The notes under the pieces: model-generated
What the model was told of the DNA's origin: nothing
Database searches by the model: none
The model's input: the letters and a program-made list of their open reading frames with translations, nothing else
Shown here: in pieces, positions 25,831 through 35,243 of the stretch
Position numbering within the stretch: position 1 is the first letter of the stretch
Layout of the letters: the number at the start of each line of letters is the position of its first letter
Assembly: GCF_023702675.1 (NCBI RefSeq)
Contig: NZ_CP098478.1
Span: 3,782,001 to 3,846,000, forward strand
Origin: Acinetobacter sp. C26M
GTDB lineage: Bacteria > Pseudomonadota > Gammaproteobacteria > Pseudomonadales > Moraxellaceae
Length of the DNA: 64,000 nucleotides
Direction: 5' to 3'
Program-made: the position numbers and the translations under genes

Positions 25831-28449
25831 TTACGCCACTTGACCTTCTAAAAAGTCTTGTGCAAAACGCTGTAATACACCACCCGCTTCATATACAGAC
25901 ACTTCTTCTTCTGTATCTAAACGACAGGTCACAGGCACTTCAACAATTTCTTCCTTACCATCCGCTGTGGCACGCTCAATCACTAAAGTTAAAGTTGAAC
26001 GAGGCGCAATATTGCCGATTACGCTATATAGCTCCGTACCATCCAGCTTTAAGGTCTTACGGTTAACGCCTGACTTAAACTCAAGCGGTAAAACGCCCAT
26101 ACCGACTAAGTTGGTACGGTGAATACGCTCAAAACCTTCGGCAACAATCGCTTCAACACCTGCAAGACGAACACCTTTCGCAGCCCAGTCACGGCTAGAA
26201 CCCTGACCATAATCCGCACCCGCCACAATGATCAACGGTTGCTTACGGTTCATGTAGGTTTCAATCGCTTCCCACATACGCATCACTTCACCTTCTGGCT
26301 CGACACGCGCTTTTGAACCTTGCTTAATGGTGCCGTCTGAACGAACTACCATTTCATTAAACAATTTCGGGTTAGCAAATGTTGCACGTTGCGTGGTTAA
26401 GTGATCACCACGATGGGTTGCATAAGAGTTAAAGTCTTCCTCAGGCACACCCATTTTCGCCAAATATTCGCCGGAAGCACTGTCTAACACAATCGCATTC
26501 GATGGAGACAAGTGATCCGTGGTGATGTTGTCACCCAAGATCGCAAGCGGACGCATATTGGCTAAAGTACGAGGTGCAGCCAACGCCCCTTCCCAATATG
26601 GAGGACGGCGGATATAGGTACTCATTGGACGCCAATCATACAGAGGGCTTGCCGCTTCTTCATTGACTCCCAAATCAAACATCGGAATGTAGATTTTACG
26701 GAACTGTTCAGGCTTCACTGCTTCTTTCACAAGTGCATCAATTTCAGCATCCGAAGGCCAGATATCTTTCAGGTAAATTGGATTACCGTCTTTGTCATTT
26801 CCAAGCGAATCTGTTTCGATGTCAAAACGGATGGTTCCTGCAATCGCATACGCCACCACAAGCGGCGGAGATGCCAAGAACGCTTGTTTTGCGTATGGAT
26901 GGATACGACCATCGAAGTTACGGTTACCCGAAAGCACCGCAGTGGCATACAAGTCACGCTCAATGATTTCTTGTTGAATCACAGGATCAAGTGCGCCTGA
27001 CATCCCATTACAGGTGGTACATGCATAGGCGACGATACCAAAACCAAGTTTCTCAAGATCACCTAACACACCCGCTTCTTCTAAATACAGCGCAGCTGCC
27101 TTAGAACCTGGTGCAAATGAAGATTTCACCCAAGGTTTACGTACCAAGCCCAGTTCATTGGCTTTACGCGCCAATAGACCTGCAGCAACGGTATTACGTG
27201 GATTGGAAGTATTGGTACAAGAAGTAATTGCAGCAATAATCACTGCACCATCAGGAATTAAACCTTCTGCTTCTTGTGCCTTGGCAAGATCCAAATTCCC
27301 TGCAATGCCTTTTGCTTTCAAATCAGCGGTAGAAACACGTGCATGTGGGTTTGATGGGCCTGCAATGTTACGGGTCACAGTTGAAAGATCAAAACGAAGT
27401 ACACGTGGGTACTCAGCTTGGGTCATATCCGATGCCCAAAGACCAATTTCTTTGGCATATTGCTCAACCAACGCCACTTGCGCATCTTCACGACCTGTCA
27501 GACGTAAATAATCGATGGTGTTCTGATCGATATAGAACATTGCCGCAGTTGCGCCATATTCAGGCGTCATATTCGAGATGGTGGCACGGTCGCCCACAGA
27601 CATGCTGTCAGCACCTTCACCAAAGAACTCGAGGTAAGCACCAACGACACGTTCTTTACGCAAGAACTCAGTCAATGCCAACACGATATCCGTTGCAGTA
27701 ATGCCTGCTTGACGCTGACCAACAAACTCAACACCAATGATGTCTGGTAGACGCATCCAAGACGCGCGACCCAACATTACGTTTTCAGCTTCCAAACCAC
27801 CGACACCGACTGAAATCACGCCAAGTGCATCGGTATGTGGGGTATGTGAATCTGTACCGACACAGGTATCAGGGAACGCTAAGCCATCACGGTTTTGAAT
27901 CACTGGAGACATTTTCTCCAAGTTGATCTGATGCATGATGCCGTTGCCCGCAGGGATCACGTCGACATTTTTAAAAGCTGTTTTGGTCCACTCAATAAAG
28001 TGGAAACGGTCTTCGTTACGGCGATCTTCGATTGCGCGGTTTTTCTCAAATGCATCAGGGTCAAAACCACCGAATTCCACAGCTAAAGAGTGATCGACGA
28101 TCAACTGGGTTGGCACAACGGGATTGACCTTGGAAGGATCACCGCCTTTATCGGCAATCGCATCACGCAAACCTGCAAGATCCACCAATGCCGTTTGACC
28201 TAAGATGTCATGACAGACTACACGTGCTGGATACCAAGGAAAATCAAGATCCTGACGGCGTTCGATCAACTGAGTTAAATAGGCCGTTAAATTCTCGGCA
28301 TCCGCTTTACGTACAAGCTGTTCAGCCAGTACTTTCGAGGTGTATGGCAGCTTTTCGTATGCGCCTGGCTGAATATCTTCAACGGCTTGACGCACGTCAT
28401 AGTATTCGAGCTGGGTACCTGCCAGCGGTTTACGATATTTTGTGTTCAT
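25831..28449 (-). CDS. acnD: Fe/S-dependent 2-methylisocitrate dehydratase AcnD
   Basis: The 872-residue product has the aconitase fold with cluster cysteines in AAITSCTNTSNP and ACTTCNGMSG, the FPDTCVGTDSHTPHTDALG block and a C-terminal swivel domain with GADYGQGSSRDWAAKG. Length is near 870 and the N-terminus (KYRKPLAGTQLEYYDVRQAVE) is of AcnD type rather than housekeeping AcnA. It dehydrates 2-methylcitrate in the methylcitrate cycle. Its start overlaps the prpC stop by one base (TAATG), implying translational coupling. PrpF, the isomerase that usually accompanies AcnD, is not next to it. Confidence 0.9.
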   Translation of the reverse strand: MNTKYRKPLAGTQLEYYDVRQAVEDIQPGAYEKLPYTSKVLAEQLVRKADAENLTAYLTQLIERRQDLDFPWYPARVVCHDILGQTALVDLAGLRDAIADKGGDPSKVNPVVPTQLIVDHSLAVEFGGFDPDAFEKNRAIEDRRNEDRFHFIEWTKTAFKNVDVIPAGNGIMHQINLEKMSPVIQNRDGLAFPDTCVGTDSHTPHTDALGVISVGVGGLEAENVMLGRASWMRLPDIIGVEFVGQRQAGITATDIVLALTEFLRKERVVGAYLEFFGEGADSMSVGDRATISNMTPEYGATAAMFYIDQNTIDYLRLTGREDAQVALVEQYAKEIGLWASDMTQAEYPRVLRFDLSTVTRNIAGPSNPHARVSTADLKAKGIAGNLDLAKAQEAEGLIPDGAVIIAAITSCTNTSNPRNTVAAGLLARKANELGLVRKPWVKSSFAPGSKAAALYLEEAGVLGDLEKLGFGIVAYACTTCNGMSGALDPVIQQEIIERDLYATAVLSGNRNFDGRIHPYAKQAFLASPPLVVAYAIAGTIRFDIETDSLGNDKDGNPIYLKDIWPSDAEIDALVKEAVKPEQFRKIYIPMFDLGVNEEAASPLYDWRPMSTYIRRPPYWEGALAAPRTLANMRPLAILGDNITTDHLSPSNAIVLDSASGEYLAKMGVPEEDFNSYATHRGDHLTTQRATFANPKLFNEMVVRSDGTIKQGSKARVEPEGEVMRMWEAIETYMNRKQPLIIVAGADYGQGSSRDWAAKGVRLAGVEAIVAEGFERIHRTNLVGMGVLPLEFKSGVNRKTLKLDGTELYSVIGNIAPRSTLTLVIERATADGKEEIVEVPVTCRLDTEEEVSVYEAGGVLQRFAQDFLEGQVA

Positions 28450-29606
28450 TAACCACGCTCCGCCAATGGTTTGAATTCAAGATTTTCAGGGCCAGTATAG
28501 TTCGCGCTTGGACGAATGATTTTGCCGTCTTGACGTTGTTCAATCACGTGTGCAGACCAACCCGCAGTACGTGCAATCACGAATAATGGTGTGAACATTG
28601 CCGTTGGGACACCCATCAAGTGATAGCTCACCGCACTGAACCAGTCGAGGTTCGGGAACATGTTCTTCACTTCTTTCATCACAGCTTCTAAACGTTCAGC
28701 AATCACATACATCTTGGTATTTTCTTGTGCTTCAGCAAGTTCACGCGCCACTTGCTTGATCACTTCATTACGTGGATCAGAAACGGTATAGACTGGATGA
28801 CCAAAACCGATCACCACTTCTTTTTTCTCTACACGGCTACGGATATCCGCTTCTGCTTCATCTGCATTGTCATAACGTTGCTGAATCACAAACGCAACTT
28901 CGTTCGCGCCACCGTGTTTAGGGCCACGTAACGCACCAATACCGCCTGTGATTGCCGAGTACATGTCTGAACCTGTCCCTGCCACCACACGTGAAGTAAA
29001 GGTTGATGCATTGAACTCATGCTCTGCATACAGAATCAAAGAGGTGTGCATAGCTTGAATCCACTCTTCCGATGGCGCTTCGCCATGTAGGAGATGCAAG
29101 AAATGCGCAGCAATCGAGTCATCATTGGTTTCAACTTCGATACGACGACCGTTGTTGCTGAAGTGATACCAGTACAACAACATTGAGCCTAGGCTTGCCA
29201 TCAATTTATCAGCGATGTCTTTTGCGCCTGCTTCGTTATGGTCTTCATGTTCTGGGGTTAAACAACCCAGTACAGATACGCCAGTACGCATCACATCCAT
29301 TGGGTGTGCAGATGGTGGTAGTTGCTCAAGGGCGGTTTTCAATGCTGCAGGTAAGCCACGCAATGCTTTTAATTTTGCTTTATAGGCTTTGAGTTCGGCT
29401 TTGTTTGGAAGTTTGCCATGTACAAGAAGGTGTGCCACTTCTTCAAATTGGCTGCCGACTGCAAGATCGAGAATGTCATAGCCACGATAGTGTAAGTCAT
29501 TGCCGCTGCGGCCTACGGTACACAGCGCAGTGTTGCCTGCCACTTGTCCGCTGAGTGCAACTGATTTTTTTGGTTTGAAGCCTGTTGGAGTTTCATTACT
29601 GCTCAT
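28449..29606 (-). CDS. prpC: 2-methylcitrate synthase
   Basis: The 385-residue protein is a citrate-synthase-fold enzyme. It has [10 protein letters not shown] near residue 40, [12 protein letters not shown] in the middle with the catalytic His, the second His in [19 protein letters not shown], and catalytic Asp region [32 protein letters not shown]. It condenses propionyl-CoA with oxaloacetate. It is flanked by prpB and acnD on the same strand. The 160 bp gap to prpB contains a palindromic repeat element. Confidence 0.93.
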   Translation of the reverse strand: MSSNETPTGFKPKKSVALSGQVAGNTALCTVGRSGNDLHYRGYDILDLAVGSQFEEVAHLLVHGKLPNKAELKAYKAKLKALRGLPAALKTALEQLPPSAHPMDVMRTGVSVLGCLTPEHEDHNEAGAKDIADKLMASLGSMLLYWYHFSNNGRRIEVETNDDSIAAHFLHLLHGEAPSEEWIQAMHTSLILYAEHEFNASTFTSRVVAGTGSDMYSAITGGIGALRGPKHGGANEVAFVIQQRYDNADEAEADIRSRVEKKEVVIGFGHPVYTVSDPRNEVIKQVARELAEAQENTKMYVIAERLEAVMKEVKNMFPNLDWFSAVSYHLMGVPTAMFTPLFVIARTAGWSAHVIEQRQDGKIIRPSANYTGPENLEFKPLAERG

Positions 29607-29655
29607 AAGATTGTCCTTTTTATATATCCTTAGGTTAAAACTTATAAAGATTCTT

Positions 29656-29759
29656 AATCTCCCTCAATCCCTCTTTCCAAAGAGGGACTTCCCACCAACC
29701 CTAGATCATCCAAGATTTAGGTGATTCCCCTCTTTTTCAAAGAGGGGTTAGGGGAGATT
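29656..29759. repeat. 104-bp palindromic intergenic repeat between prpB and prpC
   Basis: The element begins AATCTCCC and ends GGGAGATT, and each half contains its own hairpin: CCCTCTTTCCAAAGAGGG at 29669-29686 and CCCCTCTTTTTCAAAGAGGGG near 29727-29747. The halves are inverted copies of each other with a few differences. The design (terminal inverted repeats, no coding capacity, ~100 bp) resembles a small non-autonomous repeat of the MITE kind. I believe such AATCTCCC elements are frequent in Acinetobacter, but cannot search. Confidence 0.8.
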
Positions 29760-29766
29760 GTTTGAC

Positions 29767-30651
29767 TTATTTATTCTTCGCAAAAGTTCCATCAAGATAT
29801 TGTTCAAACGCATGGTAGTTAATGCGTTCATACAACTCCTGACGGGTTTGCATGGTATCGACCACATTCTTTTGTGTGCCTTCTTTACGCAAAGTCTCAT
29901 AGACATTTTCTGCGGCTTTATTCATGGCACGGAATGCAGAAAGTGGATACAGTGCAATGCTGACATCGGCAGAGGCCAATTCTTCAGTGGTAAATAATGG
30001 CGTAGAACCAAATTCGGTGATATTGGCTAAAACAGGTACTTTAGTCAGATCAGCAAATTGCTTATACATTGCCAATTCAGTGATCGCTTCGGGGAACAGC
30101 ATGTCTGCACCCGCTTCGATATACGCTCCTGCACGGTCAATTGCTGCCTGCAACCCTTCAACCGCCAGTGCATCAGTACGTGCCATAATCACAAAGCTGT
30201 CATCGGTACGTGCATCGACCGCAGCTTTAATACGATCGACCATTTCTTGTTGAGTCACGATGGCTTTATTCGGACGATGACCGCAACGCTTAGCTCCGAC
30301 TTGGTCTTCGATATGCATCGCAGCAGCACCGAACTTGATCATCGACTTGGTGGTACGCGCGATATTAAAGGCAGAAGCACCGAAACCCGTGTCGACATCG
30401 ACCAATAATGGCAGGTCACAGACATCAGTAATACGGCGTACATCTGTCAATACATCATCAAGGTTACTGATACCCAAATCAGGTAAGCCCAAAGAACCAG
30501 CCGCAACACCACCACCTGACAAATAGATCGCCTTGTAGCCTGCGCGTTTTGCCAATAACGCATGGTTGGCATTGATCGCACCCACCACTTGTAATGGTTT
30601 TTCATTTGCGACCGCGTCGCGGAATAGCTGACCAGCAGACTGTTTAGCCAT
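29767..30651 (-). CDS. prpB: 2-methylisocitrate lyase
   Basis: Starting at the ATG at 30651, after a strong AAGGAGA ribosome site, the product is 294 residues as usual for PrpB. It has [20 protein letters not shown] near residue 50, [20 protein letters not shown], and the active-site loop [15 protein letters not shown] with catalytic Cys in KRCGH. It cleaves 2-methylisocitrate to pyruvate and succinate. The start codon lies inside the last codons of the GntR gene (8-base overlap), so the two are translationally coupled. A longer frame to 30708 is not used. Confidence 0.94.
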   Translation of the reverse strand: MAKQSAGQLFRDAVANEKPLQVVGAINANHALLAKRAGYKAIYLSGGGVAAGSLGLPDLGISNLDDVLTDVRRITDVCDLPLLVDVDTGFGASAFNIARTTKSMIKFGAAAMHIEDQVGAKRCGHRPNKAIVTQQEMVDRIKAAVDARTDDSFVIMARTDALAVEGLQAAIDRAGAYIEAGADMLFPEAITELAMYKQFADLTKVPVLANITEFGSTPLFTTEELASADVSIALYPLSAFRAMNKAAENVYETLRKEGTQKNVVDTMQTRQELYERINYHAFEQYLDGTFAKNK

Positions 30652-31354
30652 GTTGTTGTTCTCCTTGATTTTGCAGCAATGTTTGCTCAACAATTTTGTA
30701 AGATGCATTGATGTGACGGTGCATCAGCATTTCGGCGAGTTCACCGTCACCTTCAGCAATCGCATCTAATATGCGGATATGTTCGTCCCAAGCTTTGCTT
30801 GGTCGATCTGGGGTATTTGAAAACTGGATTCGGTACATACGGATGAGGTGATACAGCTCATCGCATAACATTTTTTCTAAGGTTTTATTGCCACTGCTTT
30901 TGATAATGCAGTAATGGAAATCGTCCTGACCTTCTTGCAGATAGTAACCCTTACCTGCTTTAAAATTTTCATCTTCGGCATGCATGCGCAAGACATCACG
31001 CAAAGCTAGAATCTGTTTTTTATCAATATGCTGAGCAGCCAATTTGCAGGCCAAACCTTCTAAAGAAGCACGAATTTGATAGAGTTCTTGAAACTGTTGT
31101 AGTGACAATGACACCACGCGTGCACCGACATGCGCAGTTCGCTCCACCAGTTTCTGCCCTTCCAGACGATGAATCGCTTCCCGTAACGGACCACGACTAA
31201 TGCCATAAATACGTGCCAGCTCAGGTTCTGAAATCTTGCTGCCCGCAGGAATATGTCCCAATACAATTGCTGACTGAATTTGCTTGAATACGTGTTCCGT
31301 CAGGGTCATTCCCTGACTTGTGCTGAGGGCTTGAGGAACAAGGGTATCTTGCAT
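30644..31354 (-). CDS. GntR/FCD-family regulator of the prp operon
   Basis: The 236-residue protein has an N-terminal GntR winged helix ([40 protein letters not shown]) and a C-terminal all-helical FCD ligand domain with an [15 protein letters not shown] start and several histidines ([16 protein letters not shown]) suited to metal-assisted acid binding. It is the first gene of the unit with prpB, prpC and acnD. Palindromes ATTGTCGACAAT directly upstream of its start are the likely operators, so it should be autoregulated and respond to a methylcitrate-pathway metabolite. Confidence 0.88.
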   Translation of the reverse strand: MQDTLVPQALSTSQGMTLTEHVFKQIQSAIVLGHIPAGSKISEPELARIYGISRGPLREAIHRLEGQKLVERTAHVGARVVSLSLQQFQELYQIRASLEGLACKLAAQHIDKKQILALRDVLRMHAEDENFKAGKGYYLQEGQDDFHYCIIKSSGNKTLEKMLCDELYHLIRMYRIQFSNTPDRPSKAWDEHIRILDAIAEGDGELAEMLMHRHINASYKIVEQTLLQNQGEQQHG

Positions 31355-31366
31355 ATTGTCGACAAT
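31355..31366. promoter_or_regulatory. GntR operator 1 (ATTGTCGACAAT)
   Basis: A perfect 12-bp palindrome starts immediately upstream of the gntR start codon. GntR/FCD regulators such as MdcY of Acinetobacter bind ATTGTATACAAT-type sites. It is repeated exactly at 31418. Confidence 0.75.
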
Positions 31367-31417
31367 CTCTACAATTTTTATGATTTTATAACCAGATAAA
31401 AGAAAAAATGCAATAGG

Positions 31418-31429
31418 ATTGTCGACAAT
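31418..31429. promoter_or_regulatory. GntR operator 2 (ATTGTCGACAAT)
   Basis: An exact second copy of the 12-bp palindrome lies 63 bp from operator 1, about six helical turns, so two dimers would sit on the same face of the DNA and could loop or cooperate across the prp promoter. Confidence 0.75.
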
Positions 31430-31620
31430 AAATTAGACTGCTGCTTTCAATTCTACTGTATTGTGATCACTCAGTTGATTCTCAAAAAACTGCCAAAAAG
31501 CTTATATAAGAATAGATAAAACAATAGGTTAATAATATTTCCAATCATCACTCAACCCTGAGCTTTGATCGAATGAGCAGCCTTAGACTGTTAATGCTAC
31601 GACCATGGTATGACAGCTTG

Positions 31621-31641
31621 ATTGTAGACAATCTTTATAAT
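31621..31641 (+). promoter_or_regulatory. Third GntR-like site with adjacent -10, upstream of tyrB
   Basis: ATTGTAGACAAT at 31621-31632 differs by one base from the two perfect operators. A consensus TATAAT follows at 31636-31641, so the site covers the -35/-10 spacer of a probable tyrB promoter. The -35 is poor (ATGACA at 31610 is 20 bp away). Binding here would repress tyrB. Confidence 0.55.
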
Positions 31642-31807
31642 CAGCTTGTACCGACAAATTTTGTAAGTAAATACTGCACCAAAATGTAAATAACAGCGTG
31701 CTTCATGCAGTCTTTATTGATACATTATTGGGCATCAAAGGTTCCGCTTCTGAAGCGCCAACCTCTCCAGACATCTATGCACTTTGTTGAAGAAAAGGAC
31801 ATTGTTA

Positions 31808-33022
31808 ATGTTTCAACATATCCCACCTTATGCAGGCGATCCAATCCTTTCATTGATGGAACAGTTCAATGCTGATCCACGTGCTGAAAAGGTAAACCTC
31901 AGTATTGGTTTGTACTATAACGAAGACAGTATCGTTCCTCAGCTTGATACCATTATCGAAGCGCAAAAACGTATTGCACCTAAAAACACACAAACCAAGC
32001 TTTATTTACCAATGGAAGGTTTCAAACCTTACCGTGATGCAATTCAAGCCTTATTGTTTGGTGCAAATAGCCCAGCAATTCAGCAAGGTCGTGTTGCTAC
32101 GATTCAAACGCTTGGTGGTTCTGGTGCATTGAAAGTCGGCGCAGACTTCTTAAAAACCTACTTCCCGAATTCAGAAGTTTGGGTCAGCCAGCCAACTTGG
32201 GATAACCATGTTGCGATCTTCAATGGTGCAGGCATCAAGAGCAACTTCTACCCGTACTTCGATGCTGAAACACGTGGCGTTGATTTTGATGGGATGTTGT
32301 CTACGTTAAAAACATTGCCAGAACAAAGCATTGTGTTGTTACACCCATGCTGCCATAACCCAACAGGTGCAGACTTGAACCCAGCACAATGGGATCAAGT
32401 GATTGTGGTATTAAAAGAGCGTAACCTGATTCCATTCCTCGACATCGCCTACCAAGGTTTTGGCGATGATATGGAACAAGATGCTTATGCCATTCGTGCA
32501 TTAGACCAAGCGGGTCTAAACTTTATTGTCAGCAACTCGTTCTCTAAAATCTTCTCACTTTACGGTGAGCGTGTTGGCGGTTTGACTTTCGTATGTGATG
32601 ATGCTGAAGCAGCAAAATGCACATTCGGTCAGTTAAAAGCAACGGTACGTCGTATCTACTCTAGCCCACCAACAACAGGTGCATGGTTGGTTGATCAAGT
32701 GTTAAATGACGCTGATCTCAATCAACAATGGCAAGGCGAAGTGAAAGAGATGCGTGAGCGTATTATCAAAATGCGTAGCATCTTGAAAGATGAGCTAACT
32801 AAAGCCCTTCCTGAGCGTGACTTTAGCTACCTTGTGAATCAAAAAGGCATGTTCAGCTATACTGGTTTAACCGCTGAGCAAGTGGATACGCTACGTGAAG
32901 AATATGCAATCTACTTGGTACGCAGTGGTCGTATCTGTGTTGCAGGCCTGAACATGAACAACGTATACAAAGTTGCCAAAGCAGTCGCTGAAGTTTTAGC
33001 AAAATCTGCTGCAACAGCTTAA
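31808..33022 (+). CDS. tyrB: Aromatic amino acid aminotransferase
   Basis: The ATG at 31808 ([18 protein letters not shown]) gives 404 residues and matches the usual start of class I aminotransferases of the aspartate/tyrosine subgroup; the open frame begins 24 bases earlier. Motifs are [38 protein letters not shown] and the PLP Lys in [18 protein letters not shown] near residue 248. It transfers the amino group of Tyr, Phe (and Asp) to 2-oxoglutarate. It is divergent from the prp operon and ends in its own terminator. Confidence 0.92.
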   Translation: MFQHIPPYAGDPILSLMEQFNADPRAEKVNLSIGLYYNEDSIVPQLDTIIEAQKRIAPKNTQTKLYLPMEGFKPYRDAIQALLFGANSPAIQQGRVATIQTLGGSGALKVGADFLKTYFPNSEVWVSQPTWDNHVAIFNGAGIKSNFYPYFDAETRGVDFDGMLSTLKTLPEQSIVLLHPCCHNPTGADLNPAQWDQVIVVLKERNLIPFLDIAYQGFGDDMEQDAYAIRALDQAGLNFIVSNSFSKIFSLYGERVGGLTFVCDDAEAAKCTFGQLKATVRRIYSSPPTTGAWLVDQVLNDADLNQQWQGEVKEMRERIIKMRSILKDELTKALPERDFSYLVNQKGMFSYTGLTAEQVDTLREEYAIYLVRSGRICVAGLNMNNVYKVAKAVAEVLAKSAATA

Positions 33023-33034
33023 GTTGTAACAGAT

Positions 33035-33063
33035 AAAAAAGGCGCTTGAAGCGCCTTTTTTAT
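33035..33063. terminator. Bidirectional terminator after tyrB
   Basis: AAAAAAGGCGC, loop TTGAA, GCGCCTTTTTT forms a GC-rich hairpin with T-tracts both ways. It lies between convergent tyrB and dld. Confidence 0.93.
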
Positions 33064-33081
33064 TGCCTACTTTATTTAAAT

Positions 33082-34788
33082 TTAGGTCTTGGACTTGCCC
33101 CAATACTTCAATTTAGAGGTCTGTCCAATCCCGACATTAAAACAATTATTCGGATCAAGCTTTTGATAGAAATTTGCCAATGCAGGCTTGGCAATATACA
33201 GATGACCGACATTATGCTCAGCAGGATATTCAGCACGGCGGGCATCCAGCAAATGCCACATCTGATGTTCCATCGCTAAAGGATCGTTGCCCTTTTTAAG
33301 AATGTAATCCTGATGAAAGACATGACAGAAAAAGTGCCCATAATAAAGTTTATGAATGATCTGCTGTTCCATTTCCACAGGCAGTTGCTCCACCCATTCA
33401 CGATCATTACGACGTAAGGCGATGTCCAAGGCTACAATATCCTCGACTTCATCCCGATGGGTATCACGATAACGAATCGCTGCACCTGCCACCGCAAAAC
33501 GATGCAAAAAGGCTTTACGTCCTTCCGCAGCATCACAAAGGAAGAAATTACCTGATGCATGTACCGCAAAATAGTCCTGTAAAAATTGCTCGGTCTGGGC
33601 TTTGCAATTATTTTCAACTCGCAACATCAGATGGTGTTCATAATGATCACGATATTCGGTCATTCGCTTCGGTAAATGGCTCGGTAACAATGAAGTGACC
33701 GCTTGTAGAATATGATCGGTCAGTCCTTTGATTTTAAATTTTTCTAAAAAACCATCGATCTTGTCTTTAAGAGCAAAGGCTTTCGGCACATTGGCTGTAC
33801 CAAATTTTTCAATAAACAGGAAGGTATCTTTACCGTATTTTTCGCCAATATGATAAGCATTGCGGTGAATATATTCCCCTGCAATCGGCAAGCTTGGCAA
33901 TGAAGTCAGTAAATAGCGACGAATCGCAGTCAGATCATCGGCATCATTTGTACCAATATAAAATACGCTGCTCTCTACCTTTTCATAAGTATCAAGACGC
34001 ACTGCAAACACACAGACTTTACCTGCCGAACCCGAAGCTTCAAACAGACGCGATGGATCAGCATTAAAACGAGCCGGACTATCGGCATCCACTTGGGTGA
34101 CATCTTGCGCATAACGCTGATCGGATGCCTGTTTTTCAGCATCATCTAAAATATCACCAGCTTGGTATTGCTGCTGCTCTAAACGGGTTAGGATTTCTTC
34201 TGGACTTGAGCCTAAATTCACACCCAGATGATTGACCAATTCCAGCTGACCTTGGGCATTGACCTGCGCATATAGTGCCAATTCGGTATAAGCAGGTCCA
34301 CGACGGACCAAGGCACCGCCTGAATTATTACAGACCCCACCCAATACTGAAGCGCCAATACAAGACGAGCCAATCACCGAATGCGGCTCTCGATCATAGC
34401 CTTTCAGTAGCTGTTCCAGATTATCCAAAGTCGCACCAGGTAAACAAATCACCTGCCTGCCGTTATGGATGACCTGAATGCCTTTTAAACGGCGCGTACT
34501 CATCACTAATACAGGACGGTCATAATCATCACCATAGGGTGTTGAACCGCCTGTCAGTCCTGTATTGGCAGCTTGCATGATGACAATACAATCTGCTTCG
34601 ATGGCGGCTTGTAGCACCTGCCATTGTTCCAGCAAGGTGCCTGGGATGACCACTGCAAAGACTTTGCCCTCACCAAAACGACGACCTTGCCGATACTGGC
34701 GAGTACTTTGATCATCACTCAGCACATGCTGACGTCCAACAATCTGCTGTAAACGATCAATCACCGCTTTGGGAGAAAATATTTGCAT
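33082..34788 (-). CDS. dld: Quinone-dependent D-lactate dehydrogenase
   Basis: The 568-residue product matches E. coli Dld in length. The FAD-binding PCMH domain includes IMQAANTGLTGGSTPYGDDYDRPVLVMSTRRL near residues 70-101 and SVIGSSCIGASVLGGVCNNSGGALVRRGPAYTELALYA. The C-terminal membrane-binding part holds GNFFLCDAAEGRKAFLHRFAVAGAAIRYRD. It is a peripheral inner-membrane flavoprotein oxidising D-lactate to pyruvate. A 455 bp gap with repeats separates it from lldD, so it is probably transcribed on its own. Confidence 0.93.
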   Translation of the reverse strand: MQIFSPKAVIDRLQQIVGRQHVLSDDQSTRQYRQGRRFGEGKVFAVVIPGTLLEQWQVLQAAIEADCIVIMQAANTGLTGGSTPYGDDYDRPVLVMSTRRLKGIQVIHNGRQVICLPGATLDNLEQLLKGYDREPHSVIGSSCIGASVLGGVCNNSGGALVRRGPAYTELALYAQVNAQGQLELVNHLGVNLGSSPEEILTRLEQQQYQAGDILDDAEKQASDQRYAQDVTQVDADSPARFNADPSRLFEASGSAGKVCVFAVRLDTYEKVESSVFYIGTNDADDLTAIRRYLLTSLPSLPIAGEYIHRNAYHIGEKYGKDTFLFIEKFGTANVPKAFALKDKIDGFLEKFKIKGLTDHILQAVTSLLPSHLPKRMTEYRDHYEHHLMLRVENNCKAQTEQFLQDYFAVHASGNFFLCDAAEGRKAFLHRFAVAGAAIRYRDTHRDEVEDIVALDIALRRNDREWVEQLPVEMEQQIIHKLYYGHFFCHVFHQDYILKKGNDPLAMEHQMWHLLDARRAEYPAEHNVGHLYIAKPALANFYQKLDPNNCFNVGIGQTSKLKYWGKSKT

Positions 34789-34902
34789 GATGGCTCCTTT
34801 GGATCATCTATATAAAATCGAGCTATATCTTATGCACGCTAAAACTAGATCAGCACGGCAGGGTCTTACGGTATATAGGTTATGATGGAAGTAACTCATT
34901 CC

Positions 34903-35174
34903 GTTACTTTGGTTTTGCCCAAAGTAACCAAAGGCATTGTCACTTACAGAACCTGTTCACTGTATCCATTTTTCAAGTTGCATTGCAAAAACAATATCTT
35001 ACCAATACCACGCAGGCTGTAAGTGACGTTTAGCACCAGCAACTAATTTCTTAACCTAAGTAGCTACACGTCGGTGGCAAGGATGCCGCCTGTTCCGATG
35101 CGGTAGCAAGGAAGTACCGTCATCGGAATAGAGGATTTTTGGTTACTTTTGATCCTTCAAAAGTGACAAATGCC
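34903..35174. repeat. Hairpin-rich intergenic element between dld and lldD
   Basis: Two related 33-base hairpin units in direct orientation bound the region: 34903-34935 (GTTACTTTGG, loop, CCAAAGTAAC, then CAAAGGC) and 35142-35174 (GTTACTTTTG, loop, CAAAAGTGAC, then AAATGCC). Inside are a perfect 11-bp inverted repeat, GTCACTTACAG (34939-34949) with CTGTAAGTGAC (35017-35027), and a hairpin TTCCGATGCGGTA (35093-35105) with TACCGTCATCGGAA (35115-35128). No gene fits. It looks like a composite repetitive element or a structured RNA; I cannot decide which. Confidence 0.7.
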
Positions 35175-35243
35175 TATACCTCAGACATAAGCATGTCACC
35201 AGACTTGGTGGCTGTGCCTACTGCATCACTTAGCAAATTATTC

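Noticed and set aside
27339..27701. 120-residue plus-strand ORF opposite acnD
   Set aside because: Antisense shadow of a well-conserved coding region with no independent signals.
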